Assembly (NCBI GenBank): GCA_009602725.1
Contig: WELB01000005.1
Location: forward strand, 893,323-957,322
DNA length: 64,000 nt
Source: Spirogloea muscicola
Lineage: Eukaryota > Streptophyta > Zygnematophyceae > Spirogloeales > Spirogloeaceae
Direction of reading: 5' to 3'
Shown here: one piece after another, positions 11,201 through 24,105 of the stretch
Layout of the letters: the number at the start of each line of letters is the position of its first letter
Numbering within the stretch: position 1 is the first letter of the stretch
The notes under the pieces: model-generated
What the model was told of the DNA's origin: nothing
Databases searched by the model: none
What the model saw: the letters and a program-made list of their open reading frames with translations, nothing else
Position numbers and translations under genes: made by a program

Positions 11201-13286
11201 GGTAAACTGTAAATCAGCGAACTGGCTGGGGTCAGCCGAGTAGGTTGTTGGAGCGCTCCCTGTCAAATGGGGTGGCTCGGCATGTCGGGCTCATCTGAGG
11301 CCTATGTGCTTGCTCCCGTGCCCCAAATATGGCTGCCACCCACTCTTACTGCAATCTAACTCTGTGCTAATCTGATCTGTGTCTGTCGCTACGAGTGGAT
11401 CTGCGTCTGTACAGCCAAGACGGGAGCAGTCTGCTTGTCTCATGGACAGTGGCGAAAGCCGAGCTGAGGACTCGGAGTGAATAATGCAAGATGCCGCTTT
11501 CGGTTGCAGAGTTGCAACACCAAGTGTAGCCCGCCCTTATGAATTCAAGATGTGGACGCTCTTGGCCAATGCACTAATGACTCATTTTGGCTGGCGGTTT
11601 ACAAAAAAATACTCTCATCCTTCTCAGCACGTTGTTGTGATAGAGCGATGAGCATCTGATACTTGCCTGTCGATTACTTGGCGCCTGCATGACCCCAGTA
11701 GGCCGGCCTTAGTGCACTTGAGCTCACAATTGGTGTTGGAGCTTAGATGCCTTGTGACCACCCTGAGCTCAGCCCAGGGCTGCAGGAGTTCCGAGTGAAA
11801 GTGCACTGAGGCAGCTCTTGAACTAAGATGGCATGGTACTGTTAACCTCCCCAGACGAATTGGTGTTTGTAAGGTGGTGTGGGATGGTGAGTGTGTATAC
11901 GGTGGCTGCAACTGCAAGTTTGAGAATAATAGAATATAGAAGTGTGGTGTTGTCATGCCCGGGCGCCTAGCGTCGTTGTAGCGTAGGCTAGAGGGCAGTC
12001 GGGCGGGCCGGAGAGCCTTGTGGCGCCGGACGCAGCAGTGTCTGTACCTACTGCCTTGACCCCCCTTGCGGGGTTGGGCCTTGATGAGATCGGACGGCGG
12101 AGAGAGGCCATCTCTCCGCAAGTTGGAGAGCGACCTAGCGACGACGTCGCCGCACGCCGGCGAGGGTTCGGAGGGTTCGGCGCGCGTCGCGAGTAGGCCA
12201 GCGCTTCAGGTCAGGGTGGCCAGGGGGCCGAAGCAGGCGGTGAGAGATCCCCGGGCGCGGGTGACCACGCGGGAGTGAGGGAGAGAGTGAGGCGAGGAGA
12301 CAGTCTTCACTTGCGCGAGACAGTTTTGTGTGGTATTGCTTCTTGCCACATTCTTTGCATGCCTGCTGACCTGGTAGTGAGGCCATGCAGGGCAGGCTGC
12401 TGCTAGTCAGGCAGAGTCCTGGTCTGCAGGTGGAGTTCCAGGTGTGGACGACGCGTAGTGGGCGCTATACGGGCAGGCACGACAGTGTGCATGTTCCAGA
12501 AGGGAGGCCAGTTTAAGCTAGTGCAATGTTCAGGCAAAGGCTACTGGGGGCCACACATTGCAAAGCCCCTATTCTCAGGGGGTAGAGTAAGTGTGCGATA
12601 GCCTGCTGAAGAAGGGACTTGGGTTCCCACGAGGAAGCCGTCAGGTATGCAGATCCGACAGGCTAACTTGAGCTTGAGCCGAGAGCAACTGCCGCAGCGA
12701 AGGAGCGGGCGTGAATGGCAGTTAGTATCAACAGACTATCAGATTGTTCGCATGTGAGTCAGGAGTCTAGGTCTAAAAGCTGAACTTCTGAAGCCCTAAA
12801 ATCCTAAATTCCTACCCCTAAACCCTATCCGAGTCCTAATTCTAAAGCCTTACAGGCTCTGGACGGTCACTCCGGCTGGGGATCGACTTGAGGCAAACGG
12901 ATACGTAGTGGACCCCGCGGCACGTGACCGGGACTTGCAGTACTGCGGATCTAGCCCGGCGCAGGCGGCTTGCGTCAAAGCCTCAGCTGGCCGCGCCGAG
13001 TGACGTCAGTCGGCAACCCGGACAGCAAGGTTCCGGGGAGTCCGCGGGCCGAGAGGCCTTCTGGGTCCCTTCCGAAGAGCTGCTTCTTCTGGATGGCTCG
13101 CTTGTGGCGACAGCCCCATTGGGGAATGAACGGGCGCGCCCCGCTCGCTCAGCGCTGGCTGACGGCCCGGGTCGCCGTAGAGGCGTTCATAAGCAAGCGT
13201 GAGCCCCCTCCTCCCACTATCCTTCGTCCGCTCCCGATGAGTAGTGGACCCACTCCAGCCGTCCGTTGCGCCACTAGCGGCTGCGC
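11201..13286. other. Upstream region of the GST gene; no gene seen
   Basis: No convincing coding region. At about 12790-12850 there are degenerate CCTAAA-like units, including one CCCCTAAACCCTA. That resembles a plant telobox or a decayed telomere-type repeat. From about 12900 the sequence becomes GC-rich, as expected for the promoter of the downstream gene. Confidence 0.35.
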
Positions 13287-15101
13287 ATGGCCGGCTCCCT
13301 GACGCAGTCTCTGTTGGCCACCTCGCTCCTCTGCGCGCTCGGCGCCCGCGCGCCGCTGCCCGCCCTCGCCAGCATTGCCACTGCCGCCCGCAAGGCATCC
13401 CTTCTGCCGTGCGCCAACGCCTCCGCTGCAGCATTGCTCCGTTCTGCTTCTACCTCCGCCGTCAGGTCCAAGTCGGCGGCGTCTACCTGGCCTAGAGCTC
13501 AGCCTGGCCTCTGCAGGCCAACAGCTCTTCGCCAAGCTTCCGCTATGGCCACCACGGATGACAAGATCCAACTATGGTCCATGGCCACACCCAATGGGCA
13601 AAAGGTACACCCTCCGCTGGCAACGGCGTCTCTCCAATCATAGACCACTGAAGTACCCATTATGTCGTAGAATGCATGTGAATCGGAGCTAGACTGCCCC
13701 CCCGTGATTGGCCACAAGCCAGTCCTCTGCTGTGCTCACAAGTCTTTAGCTCTGAAAGTGGCGTGCTTCTTGTAGATTGGTATCGCCTTGGAGGAGCTTG
13801 AGCTCCCTTACGAGGCCCACCTTGTTGACATCAGGAAAGGGGACCAGTTCAAACCTGAATTTGTTGCCATCAATCCCAACTCCAAGATACCTGCTATCGT
13901 AGTGCCCGACGGGCCTGGTAAATACGCCGCTACTGAGCACTGGCAGCCTGCAATTATAGTCATGTCTAAGCTTGACGAAAGGTTTCTGTTTGAGAATGTC
14001 ACACCACCAGCTTATTACTTCTCCTCGGAGATCCTGGAGCAGTCTGACAGAAGATATCCTGCCTTTGACCAATAGCAGGAGGCCAGCCTTTGAATATATT
14101 TGAGAGTGGTGCCATCCTCATATATTTGGCTGACAAGACTGGAAAGCTTTTGCCAAAAGACGAGACACGGAAATGGGAGGCCATCCAGTGGTTGTTCTTC
14201 CAGGTAGCTTCTATCAAGTATTCTCCTGCGCAGCCAAGCAACACAAGCATGCAAGATGATCAAGAAGCCTTAGTCCTCATAAGACCAGCAGCAACTAGGA
14301 GAAATGTCTGTAAGATCGAAGATTGGCCTTGAGAACAGTAAAAGAGCAAGGTTGAGGCTTTGAGCACCTGGAAAACGTACAGGGCTGCTGGTTCGTATGA
14401 TGCCTCAATGATGTTGGTCCCCTCTTCTGCTCTCATTTGCAAACTGCTATCCAGGTTGGGGGCCTTGGGCCTATGATGGGTCAACTCGGCCACTTCAGTT
14501 CCCTTCCTAAAGAAAAGCTTGACAGCCCGTATCCCAAAGAGCGTTATCTGACGGAGGTCAAAAGGTGAGCCCCCCCATTTGCTATTCTTATATTTTGCAA
14601 TTTGATTGGTCCATTCCTTTTGGGATGGCCATGACTACGTACTGCTGTCTCTACCCCCTGGATTAAATCCTCGTCCAAGGAGCACCAATATAAGTTGCCC
14701 CAACCTGTATTAGGTGATAAAAGTGAAAGCTGAACATTGTCTCTACCCCCTGGTTTATATCCTATTCCAAGGAGCACCAAATTAAGTTGTCCCGACGTAT
14801 TTTTGGTGAATAATACTAGGCTGAGTGATGCAGAACCACAAATATTCGGCCTGACCATGCGTGTCCGTGGTCCTTGTGCAGACTCCTCACTGTTGTGGAG
14901 AAGCACCTGGAAGGTCAAGAGTATTTGGCAGGCGAGTACTCCATTGCAGACATCTCTACAGCACCTTGGGTGAATGGCCTTAATCTCTACCTGAAGGGCA
15001 CCATTGAGATTAGTGACTTCCCCAACATTGCTGCCTGGCTTGAGAGGATCTATGCCAGGCCTGCTGTGCAGAAAGGCATTCTGGTCAACAAACCTGCATA
15101 A
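13287..15101 (+). CDS. Plastid-targeted YfcG-type (nu-class) glutathione S-transferase
   Basis: Five exons: 13287-13604, 13776-13917, 14079-14203, 14455-14564, 14882-15101. They sum to 915 nt (304 aa), in frame with GT-AG borders. The first ~85 residues are Ala/Ser/Arg-rich, like a chloroplast transit peptide. The mature part then begins near MATTDDKIQL. The thioredoxin-fold N-domain carries TPNGQK (active-site Thr/Asn region of YfcG/Ure2-like GSTs), KGDQFKPEF, IPAIVVPDG and FESGAILIYLADKTGKLLP. The all-helical C-domain has GGLGPMMGQLGHF, AGEYSIADI and DFPNIAAW. The family binds glutathione or glutathione disulfide and acts as a disulfide reductase or peroxidase; the substrate here is unknown. 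The chosen start gives the transit peptide; an internal Met near 13545 could give a cytosolic form. Intron 4 carries a tandem duplication. Confidence 0.94.
14645..14815 (+). repeat. Tandem duplication inside GST intron 4
   Basis: Two ~79-bp units (14645-14723 and 14737-14815) share GTCTCTACCCCCTGG, CCAAGGAGCACCAA and TAAGTTG in the same order, with about 20% divergence. The array lies entirely inside the intron and does not affect the coding frame. Confidence 0.75.
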
Positions 15102-16079
15102 GAGCTGCAGAGTCATTCTCTGGCGGAGTTGCTGCCGCACCTCAAATGGTGCTAAGTCATGATGCTCAATCCAGCCCTCCCTTACTGCTTGTAAATGACG
15201 CGCGCAAAAGCTCCAAACTGACCTTTTGCAATGGTAAACTACGGCTTGACCATCGCTTCTTTGATATGCACTCAGAAAATCTTTCATACCAGATTAGGCA
15301 GGACACTTAGTCATTCTTTTCTTCTGAATAGAAAACGCAGGAGACATCTTGCTCTGTGCAATGTCCTTGCATGTATTCCTACCAACGGCATGCTTGCCAT
15401 GCTGCGAGGAAATTTGCGAATAAGTTAATCTTTGACGGCTGTATCCTCCACTTAGAACTCTCCACTATACAGCTTCACCAAGAAGAAGCAGGAGCGAGGG
15501 CTGTGGAAAAACTAGCCCAGAAGAGAACGAACTGAAGAGAGGCAGGCAGTGGAAGACTAGCCCAGTGGATGCTTTGTTGCAGAAAGCCTTCTTCAAAACC
15601 ACGCCTTCAGACCTCCCGCAGCTATTGTCACTACTTGTTAGGAAAATATATCTTTTCTTCTATATCTGTCTTCCGGCACGCAGAACTGCCACTACCGTCA
15701 AGATTGTCGGGTTTCTGGACAATGATGTGGACAATAAGAGGCGACGCGTGGTTTGTAGAAAATAAATCAGACCAAATCAACCATGAACACTGTTCAGATA
15801 ACAGCTAGTGCCAAGATTGGGGCTACAAAGCCCCATGCTAAGGGGGCTGAAGGGTGTGTGCGGAAGAGGGCTGAAAGGGGCGACTTCCGCAAGTGAGCAC
15901 TTACAGATCCGACAGAGCTGGAGCACCGCCACAGAATGCCAGTGGCCTGGCATAGGGCCCACAGTGCATGTGCATGTCAAAGCGCGTCGTCTCCTTGAAA
16001 GAGAGAGCTTGAGCAAGACGGTGGCCTGCCGATAGGCCGCCCGGGGGTGGCCGTCTCAATAGAGTCTACTAGCTGGCTT
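15102..16079. other. 3' flank of the GST gene, then repeats
   Basis: AT-richer DNA follows the stop codon. At about 15800-15850 a fragment with GGGGCTACAAAGCCCCATGC resembles the end of the GCGCGCGG-type repeat. No gene is visible. Confidence 0.35.
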
Positions 16080-17560
16080 AGGCCTCCCTTTTAACTCATG
16101 CATTTGCTCCGTCGTGAATATCTGTACGCATCTGGCTGGCTTTTTACAGCCGATTTCTTGATATCAGCAGCCGCGTTTGAACTCATGCCCTCCGCGCGCC
16201 TGCTCTCACAGCCATGCCTTACAGTTGGAGAGCTCTTTCTCTTTGGAGGGCACCGGGTGATGCCCGTTCAACTTAGCTGCAGCGGGGTCCCTTGGACAAG
16301 GCGTGTTGATTTGTTGAGCGTCCCCTGGGAGGTGGCAAGCGGCTCCTACCGGACGTCGTCCTCACTGACAGTTATCGTACGTTGCATGTACTCCGACTTG
16401 CGGCTGCTGACTCGGGTTTCTAAGCTCCAAAAGCTGTGTAATCACTTGCATAGCTGTGTGCTATTAGCACCTTCTTTTACAGCGCATTGGACCTTGTCCA
16501 TATCTTCTGGGCTGGCTTTTCACAGCCCTCGCCTCCTTCGGAAGAGCTTACTTGCCTGTTTCTTGATCTTCTAGTTAGTGTATCTTCTTGTGCTCGGCCA
16601 CCTTCACAGCATAGCCGCCTCAGAAGTAGTGGGGCCGTTACCACCCTGCTGGGGATACCTTCTACCCGCTGGCCATGAGCATCCACGGGTGTTACGTGGT
16701 GGCAGGTGGTGTTCTCTTCACTTTCGCTGCTGGCCTCTCAAGCTGACCAGCGTGGCCACGAAGAGGGTGCAGCACTTCCTGGAGGCTTGGTGCCTCTGGG
16801 ACTTGTGTCCTGCTATCGCATGAGTATATCGATGTCCCTCCAACGGTCCCAAGCGCTTGCTTCGCACCGCCGAGCTGGTCGTGCCTTTGCCGCAGCCTCT
16901 GGCTTGCGCAGCGGGTTGCTCTTTCTCCGAGGGAATATTGAGCACCCGGTGGCCACTTGAGAGTCGCAATGTGCTCTAGCCCTTTACTGGCCCCTTCGAA
17001 CTTTGTTCATTCTTATTTCTGGGCTGGCCTCTCACAGCCACCAGCCCTCTACTGGAAGCGTCTCTTCCTTCTGCTTCCTCCCCTCAGCTCATCTGACTTC
17101 CTATTGCTTTCTTCTTATGGCTGAAACTACAGCTCTTCCAATGTCCAGGCTAGCTGTTCACAGCCCTTGCGTTGTTTTGGAGAGCCACTTTCTTCCAATT
17201 TTGAAGGCAGTGGCCGTGAAAGCCAGCCCAAAGAAATGTAAAAGATACTGTTGCTGACACGGGGTCTATAAGAGCGCCCTGTTTGCTTAGCAAGTGGCAC
17301 CGTACGGCCATGAAACTCCCTCTGCATGCACCTGACTGGCTTTCACAACCGCTCATCTGTTGTCTGCAGCCGCACAATTCCTTCGTGATGGTTCGTCCGT
17401 TCGGTCGCCGAGCTTGGGATGGGGTATTCCGTAGTTCGGGGATCATTCAGCGTGCTAATGTGCTAACTCGTGGTTATTGAGCGGGTCAGCTTGGCAGCAG
17501 GTAATGTACACCTTTCAATGTGCTTGCACAGTACTTAGCCACTCAGGCCCTCCATTACTC
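16080..17560 (+). repeat. Cluster of hairpin repeats and two LINE tails
   Basis: Inverted copies of the hairpin repeat (CCTTGTCCAT...GGGCTGGCTTTTCACAGCCC) lie at about 16485-16560, 17000-17070 and 17120-17190. A plus-strand LINE C-terminal fragment is at about 16818-16960; its translation SLQRSQALASHRRAGRAFAA matches the LINE protein end. A second LINE tail is at about 17390-17560, with a frame ending ...LTRGY, a stop, and a 3'-UTR containing GAGCGGGTCAGCTT and CCACTCAGGCCCTCC. All are fragments; no gene is present. Confidence 0.65.
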
Positions 17561-17782
17561 AATATACATCATTTCCTCGGTATTGACGAGGAACCCGGCA
17601 GCCCGTCGCTGCTCGCATTCCCAAAGCCCCTCCCCCGTCGCCGCCGCCGCCGTCGCCGCCGCCGCGGCCGCCGTCAGAGGCACCGGCAGAGGGTCCTGCT
17701 AGGGCCTTTCGGAAGCGAGTCGGGAGCCCGCCGCGCCGTCGATGTCGTGAGAGCGCCTCGCTGCGCCACCTAGGGCGGAGCC

Positions 17783-20700
17783 ATGCCGCGGAGGCGCAAG
17801 ACGCAGCCGGGAGCCGAGGCCGGCGGCGCCGAGCGCGCGCCCGGCGGCGCCGGCCAGGCGCCTCGTCCCGCTCCTCCCCAAGGTGGCAGCTCTTCTTCGC
17901 CCATGGCCACTTGACGCCTTCGCTGGTCCTGCAATCACGCCTGCATGGCTCCGGCGTGCATGCTTGCAGTGCCTGTTCTGATAGACGCGCCACCGAAGAC
18001 GAACCTGGCACGACTAGGCCAGCACGTCCTGATGCCGATTTGCGGCATGGGCAGCTGCAGAGTTGCCAGCCGCGCCTCCTGCCCAGCCGGCCGCGCCTCC
18101 CCAGCCCGCTGCAGCTGCCCAGCTGGCTGCGCCAGTTGTCAGTGACTATCAGGAAGCCAGGGCTGCACCACCGGCACGAGCACCAGAGCAACTCGCGGCC
18201 CAATTTGCAGCACAGACCATATCCTCTGCACCACAAGCTGCTCCTGGGTTGCCCGTGGCTGCCCCACCGCAAGCTCCACAGCAGGACATCGCTGCTTCCA
18301 TTGCACCGTCGCAACAAGCTGAAGGTCCGCATCCCTTGTAGCTGCTGGGCATGCATGCATGTCCTTGAAAGACAGAGCTGAACAAGGAAATGATAAAACA
18401 GCATAGCAACACCAGATGTGGTTCCAAAGACCTTGTGATTAGCGCAAGGTGTGGTTAGTGATGAGCAACTGCTTGACCCTGTCTTAGCAGCTTCAGCACT
18501 AACTGGGGTGCCAATCGCGAGTTGCCTTTGTGGTGTGACCAGGGGGTCAACCCAGCTCCCTCGCTGTTGTTCCCCCTCCACGCCCTGGATATGGGACCAT
18601 AGGGCGTAAAGTCGTCTTGCGCGCCAATCACTTCGCAGTGACCCTGCAAGACATCACGATCTACCACTACGACGTCACCATAACACCCTCAGTCACTTCC
18701 AAGGTCGGGTCCATTTAAAGGACACCCAGTTTACCTGTTTCTCATGCAGAAAAGCTTTTCCTGAAGCCTGATCTCACTTCCGTGTTGTAGACGTCATTGT
18801 GTGCCTTGCGCAGCATGTATTGTTGCCCTTTCTATGCCAGCTAGTCTGGAGCGAGCAGATTCATGCTCCAAACTAGCTGTCAATGAGCAGGTGCACGTGT
18901 CAATATGTTGACAGCAAGTGTTAAAGGGGTCACGTCTGGGATGACGTGGCTGCTGACTCTGCACCCACTCGCTTGCAGGGAGTTAATCGCGCAATACTAG
19001 ATGAGCTTGCTAAACAAGCTGGAGCTGCGGAGTTGGGCAACAGGCACCTTGCTTATGATGCAAGCAAGAGCTTGTTTACAGCAGGACAGCTGCCTTTCAC
19101 GCAGAGAACCTTCACAGTCAATCTGCCCGACAAGGACGGTTCAAGAGAAGGACGGCTGAGAACCTTTAACGTCGCGATAAAATTGGTCAACACTGTGGGG
19201 TTAGAGCCTTTGTGGCAGTTCCTACGTGGTCGGGAGTTGGAAATTCCGCAGGAGATTTTTCAGGTCAATGCATGGCTTCTGCCCTCCAAGACTATCGGTT
19301 GCTCTTGCAAAGTGCCTATACTTATCTGCTATAGGCACCCAACCTGTCGTTGTCTGATTGGTCTATATAAGTCTTTACAGGCTTATGACATAGCCTTCAG
19401 AGCAAGTTCTGCGAAGTCTTATATCCCAGTAGGACGGTCATTCTTCAGCGACAGCTTGGGTCAAACAGATCTGACTGGTGGGCTACGCTGCTATCAGGGC
19501 TTCTTTCAAGTAAGCAATGCCACCTCAGCATGAGCTGGGCACACATTGTCACCTTTTTGACACATCCCTAGCAGAAGCTGGGACATGCTCTCTCTACCGT
19601 CTATGCTCCCCCACTCTTCTCTCCTCTTTGTTTTGGCTCCCTTATGCTCCATCTTTGCCGTGCATTTTTGTACCTCAGGCTTTGCTCGTAACAACCATAG
19701 TATCACTTGCTGGATAGCACACTGACTGCGATGGTGGACAGCGTGCAGAGCCTTAGGCCTACACAACAGGGTCTTGTCCTCAATATTGACAGCTCAGCCA
19801 CAGCATTCTTCGAGCCTCTTCCTGTAGTCCAATTCATTGAGAAGTTGCTCAACATGAGGGGCCCACTACGTGCCCTCCAAGATAGGGAGCGCGTGAAGGT
19901 CAGGAAGGCACTGCTTCGTCTGCAAATTACTGTTACACACCGTGAAACGCCTCGCAAGTGAGTTAGCCAGTTTGGCTGTAGTGACTCTTTGTTGCCCTTC
20001 GACGACCTCTTGAGGGCACGCTGCAGCATATAATCAGTGACTCTGTAAGAGATCCTTCTCTACAGGCACTCTGGCTTGCTCAAGTACATGGCAAGCCCAT
20101 GCATATTTCTCAAGGGGATTGCAAGCTGTAGCAGACCTTACTGTCTACTGAAAAATATTTTGCTAGCAGGTACCGTGTAACAGGTGTGACACGTGAGCCG
20201 GCACAAGACTTACAATTTGAAGCAGACGGAGAAAACGTGTCACTCATTGCATACTTCCAGCAGAAATACAACTACAAGATCAGATTCCCACAGCTTCCAT
20301 GTGTAGTAGTTGGAAGCAAGAAGAGTTGGCTGCCAATGGAGGTCTGTGTGATTGCAAAGGATCAGAGGTACCTAGGCAAGCTTGGTGAAAATCAGGTACC
20401 ATCACCCTTATTTACACCTGTGTCCAGAAGGACAGCAAGTGCTTGACTTGCTTTCTGCTTGAGGATGAAGGACTGCAGCCACTGGATGCCTTTACCAAAA
20501 ACTGGTATCGTTTAGATGTTGACAAGATGTGCATGATGCCAGTAATGACTGGTGGGCTCCTGCAGGTGAGGAATATGTTGAAGTTCACATGCAAGAGACC
20601 GCCGGATAGAGCACGCTTCATCCAGAATCTTGTGGCCGGAGCTCAATTTGACAGGTATTGACAGCTCCAGCTTTTATTCTGCAAGTGCTATATCAAGCAT

Positions 20701-23700
20701 GGAATCATTACCAAAATACACCACAGGAAAGCCTCTTCCTCATCCTGTGTTTGCATCACTCGCCTCAAATTTCCTGCAATCCGTGGTGGTTGACCTGCTC
20801 GCTGTGGTCGTGCCACAGGGACCCCATTGCACGAGATTTTGGCCTGGGGGTGAAGCCAGAGATGCTGACTGTCGAAGGCCGACTGCTTCCACCACCAAAC
20901 CTCATCTATGGGGATCAGGCTCAAGTAAGAATGGCGTTGTTGTCATGTAAGTTAGCAAGATGAGCTGCATCTCATTATTAAGACTGTCAATGAGCACAAT
21001 CGTAATATTCACTTAGTAAACCTGGGTGCCTCATCAGGTCCAGCCAAAACTTGGGGCCTGGAACCTCCTTCAACACAGATTCCACGAGGGCAAGCAGATT
21101 GATCGCTGGATCTTGTTGAGTTTTGCACCACCAAATTGGGTTGATATGCAAACTGCCATGCGTTTTGGACAAGCTCTTGCGGCACGTTGCAATCAGTTGG
21201 GTATGCGGGTAAGCAATATGGCCCCCGCTGTCATCCATGTTGCTTGATTGTAGGGAACAGAGTATATGAAAACTCCGAAGTATACTGAAACGTTACGGTG
21301 TTTTGCAGATGTCAAATCTCTTGGTATTGCTGCCGCTAAACATGCCGTCTGAATCTGTATGAGAAGGAGTTTGATGTCACTCAAGCTCAAAATTGCATGC
21401 CATCTCACCCATCTTATTTCACTTTGTTAGTACACTGTCAAAGATGAGGCCAGAGCCAGCAGCACCTGTGCAGCAGAGAAGATTGGACCAGCTGGAAGTG
21501 GTGCTAAAGCAGGTTGTCCAGGCTGCTGCCAAAACTGCTCCGCTCCAGCTCATTGTGATCATCTTGCCAGATAAAGTTCCAGAGTACAATGACCTCAAGC
21601 GGGTCTGTGAGACGGAGCTGGATGTTCCATCCCAGTGTTGTCTCTCAAAACATGTACCCAAGTGAGTGACATACTTTGCATCTTCTTTACTGGATTAATT
21701 CTGTAGCCCATCAAGCACCAGAGGAATGGTTGCTGTGCTAGCCACATTGTTCATTGTCTGATTGAGGCTAAAGCACTCGTATTAGGGTTGCTGTCTAAGC
21801 GATGTACTTGGTGCTTAGGAGTACGAGAGTCACTGGAGGGCTTGATGAAGTACTTCTGTCTTGCAGGTGCGACAGTCAGTACCTGGCAAATTTAGCGATG
21901 AAAATCAATGCGAAGGTTGGTGGGCGTAATGTGCAACTTCAACAGGAGAAGATGAGAAACCTGGCTGGTCTTTCGGAGGTACCGACAATGATACTGGGAG
22001 CTGATGTAACACACGCGGCTCCTGGCGATGAAGAGTCAGCCTCAATTGCAGCAGTTGTGGCCAGCAAGGTTAGCATGCACTACATGCTGATGGATGGTGT
22101 ACGTCACTGTGCGTGCTGGCACCATGACTGGGCAGCATCCATGCATTCGACTCCTGCTTACTCTCAGGTCCCATCTGGCTACTTTGCAGGATTGGCCATG
22201 TGCCAACAAGTACGTTGCCCTCGTGGAAGCGCAGCCCCATCGTCAAGAGATCATATCTGCTCTGTACACAGAAAGGCGTAGTGCCGGTGGCCAAGTAGAA
22301 CCAGGGGGCATGGTCCTGGAGCACCTGAAGAACTTCTACAGGGTCAGTTACATGTCACTCAAGGTTACTCAAGAAGCCGAGGTTGCTGAATGGATGTATA
22401 TAGGAGAGCTTGGCATATGCACAGGTGTACACGTGCGTTAATTGGTGCAATGCCTGTTCTTTAGAGTTTCCCTTGTGAGTTTGGAATATGTTCAGGTCAT
22501 TGTGTCTCGTGGGGCTTGCAAAGTCTTGGCAGGCGCCCTGCAGCCATCTCACCATCAGTAGCTGCGAGCATGTCTTGTCCTCTCTCAACAGTAAGTTCCT
22601 GCTTATGGGTCTCTTGACTTCACAGGCGACAGGTCAGAAACCTGCACGGCTCATCATGTTCAGGGATGGTGTGAGTGAAGGTCAATTCTATCAAGTGCGT
22701 ACTCCTGACCAAGAGCATCTGTTGAGCTGCTTGTCATCTTTGGTTAGTTGTGCATTCTCAGATGGCTTACACTGGAACAGGATTGGATCAGACAGGATAT
22801 TGCCACATTCTTCACTACTTGTAGAGCCAGCCTTGTCAGGTTGTATGCCATTGCCACGTCAGGCCTGAACTTGTGTGTAGCTTGCAACACTTTTGGCTTG
22901 TAATTTTCAAGCCATGATGGGCAGGTACTATCGCAAGAGCTAAGTGCAATTAAACGAGCTTGCCTTACTCTTCGGAATAATGATGGTCGCCCCTACAATC
23001 CACGTGTAACATTCATCATTGTCCAGGTACTGCAAGTGGCAGAACAGTCAGTCAGCGATATACCTTGCAAAATGACTGCTCAAGCAACTGGAGTGCCATG
23101 TTCTCAAGCATGACTGCACAGATTGTCATCCTGATGCATACTAGCCTACAATGTAGGAGAGCATACAGTTCCTGCGAGTCACTCATCTCACTTTATATGC
23201 CTTTTCTGTGTAGAAACGGCACCATACGCGGCTTTTTCCAACAGACCAGAACACTGATAGGTCAGGGAACGTGATGCCCGGCACCGTCGTCGACACCAAA
23301 ATTTGTCACCCGCGGGAGTTTGACTTCTACCTCTGCAGCCATGCTGGTATCCAGGTTTTTGTTCAATTCCCAATTACCACAAATCAGAGCATCATAGGGT
23401 GCAACTCAAGATATGATAGTGACATTTGCAACGTTTTTGGCAGGGCACCTCAAGACCAACGCACTATCATGCGCTATGGGACGAGAATGGCTTCACTGCA
23501 GATGCCCTACAGCAGGTCTGGAGTAGGACGTTTACCACATCATTGAGTCAAATACATGAGATGCTGCCTGCAGTTTCTTCATTGCTTGCTATCAGTTAGA
23601 ACGCAGCAATGATGACCCCAGCCTTATTGCACCAAGAAGCAAGACCATGACTTACCCTTTGACAGCAAGTTAACCATCCTTGTTTATCAGATGTGCAACA

Positions 23701-24105
23701 ATCTGTGCTACACTTATGCTAGGTGCACAAGGTCAGTTTCCATTGTGCCCCCCGCATATTATGCTCACCTGGCGGCATTTCGGGCCCGCCTTTATTCGGA
23801 GGGCAGCACAAGTGGGTCAGATGCAGCATCCTCTGTAAGGCCGTTATCCACCTCTTCTCTATTGATATGAAGGCCATATACTGTAACAGTAGATTTCATA
23901 CAGTTGTTGGTATGTTTGTGCAGTGGTTGATGTGGGTCTGCATATGTATCAGGGGCACTTTGTGCTGCATATGCATGTCTCCCATGGTACTGAGTCACTT
24001 CAAGTCGTTTCATGGCGGCAGAAAAGCGAAGCAGGGACCTCAGCACCCTTGCGGGGAGTACCACCTGTCAAGAGTACTGTAAAAGAAGGAATGTACTTCT
24101 GCTGA
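17783..24105 (+). CDS. AGO: Argonaute protein, AGO1-like, slicer-competent
   Basis: Twenty exons: 17783-17882, 18061-18324, 18543-18703, 18979-19263, 19381-19509, 19749-19957, 20170-20395, 20566-20654, 20819-20924, 21038-21208, 21309-21356, 21444-21661, 21867-22068, 22190-22342, 22626-22694, 22925-23026, 23214-23354, 23444-23515, 23691-23834, 24022-24105. The sum is 2973 nt, 990 aa, close to plant AGO1 size. Order: Ala/Pro/Gln-rich leader (~1-120); N domain ([17 protein letters not shown]); PAZ (~300-450); MID (~590-670); PIWI (~680-975); C-terminus GMYFC. The DEDH catalytic residues are visible at about D715 (GADVTH), E756 (PHRQE), D801 ([10 protein letters not shown]) and H941 (YYAHLAAF). 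The protein loads small RNAs and should cleave matched RNA. The 48-nt exon 21309-21356 and the 5' border of the next exon (an AAAG acceptor) are the least certain parts; the rest is firm. GC-rich, GCC-repeat DNA precedes the ATG. Confidence 0.94.

Noticed and set aside
12780-12860. Telomere-like CCCTAAA units
   Set aside because: Only one or two intact units among degenerate ones; too little for an interstitial telomere. A telobox remains possible but is not shown.
17559-18581. 340-codon minus-strand open frame
   Set aside because: It is antisense to the Argonaute leader exons; low-complexity Arg/Gly/Ser-rich translation without motifs.
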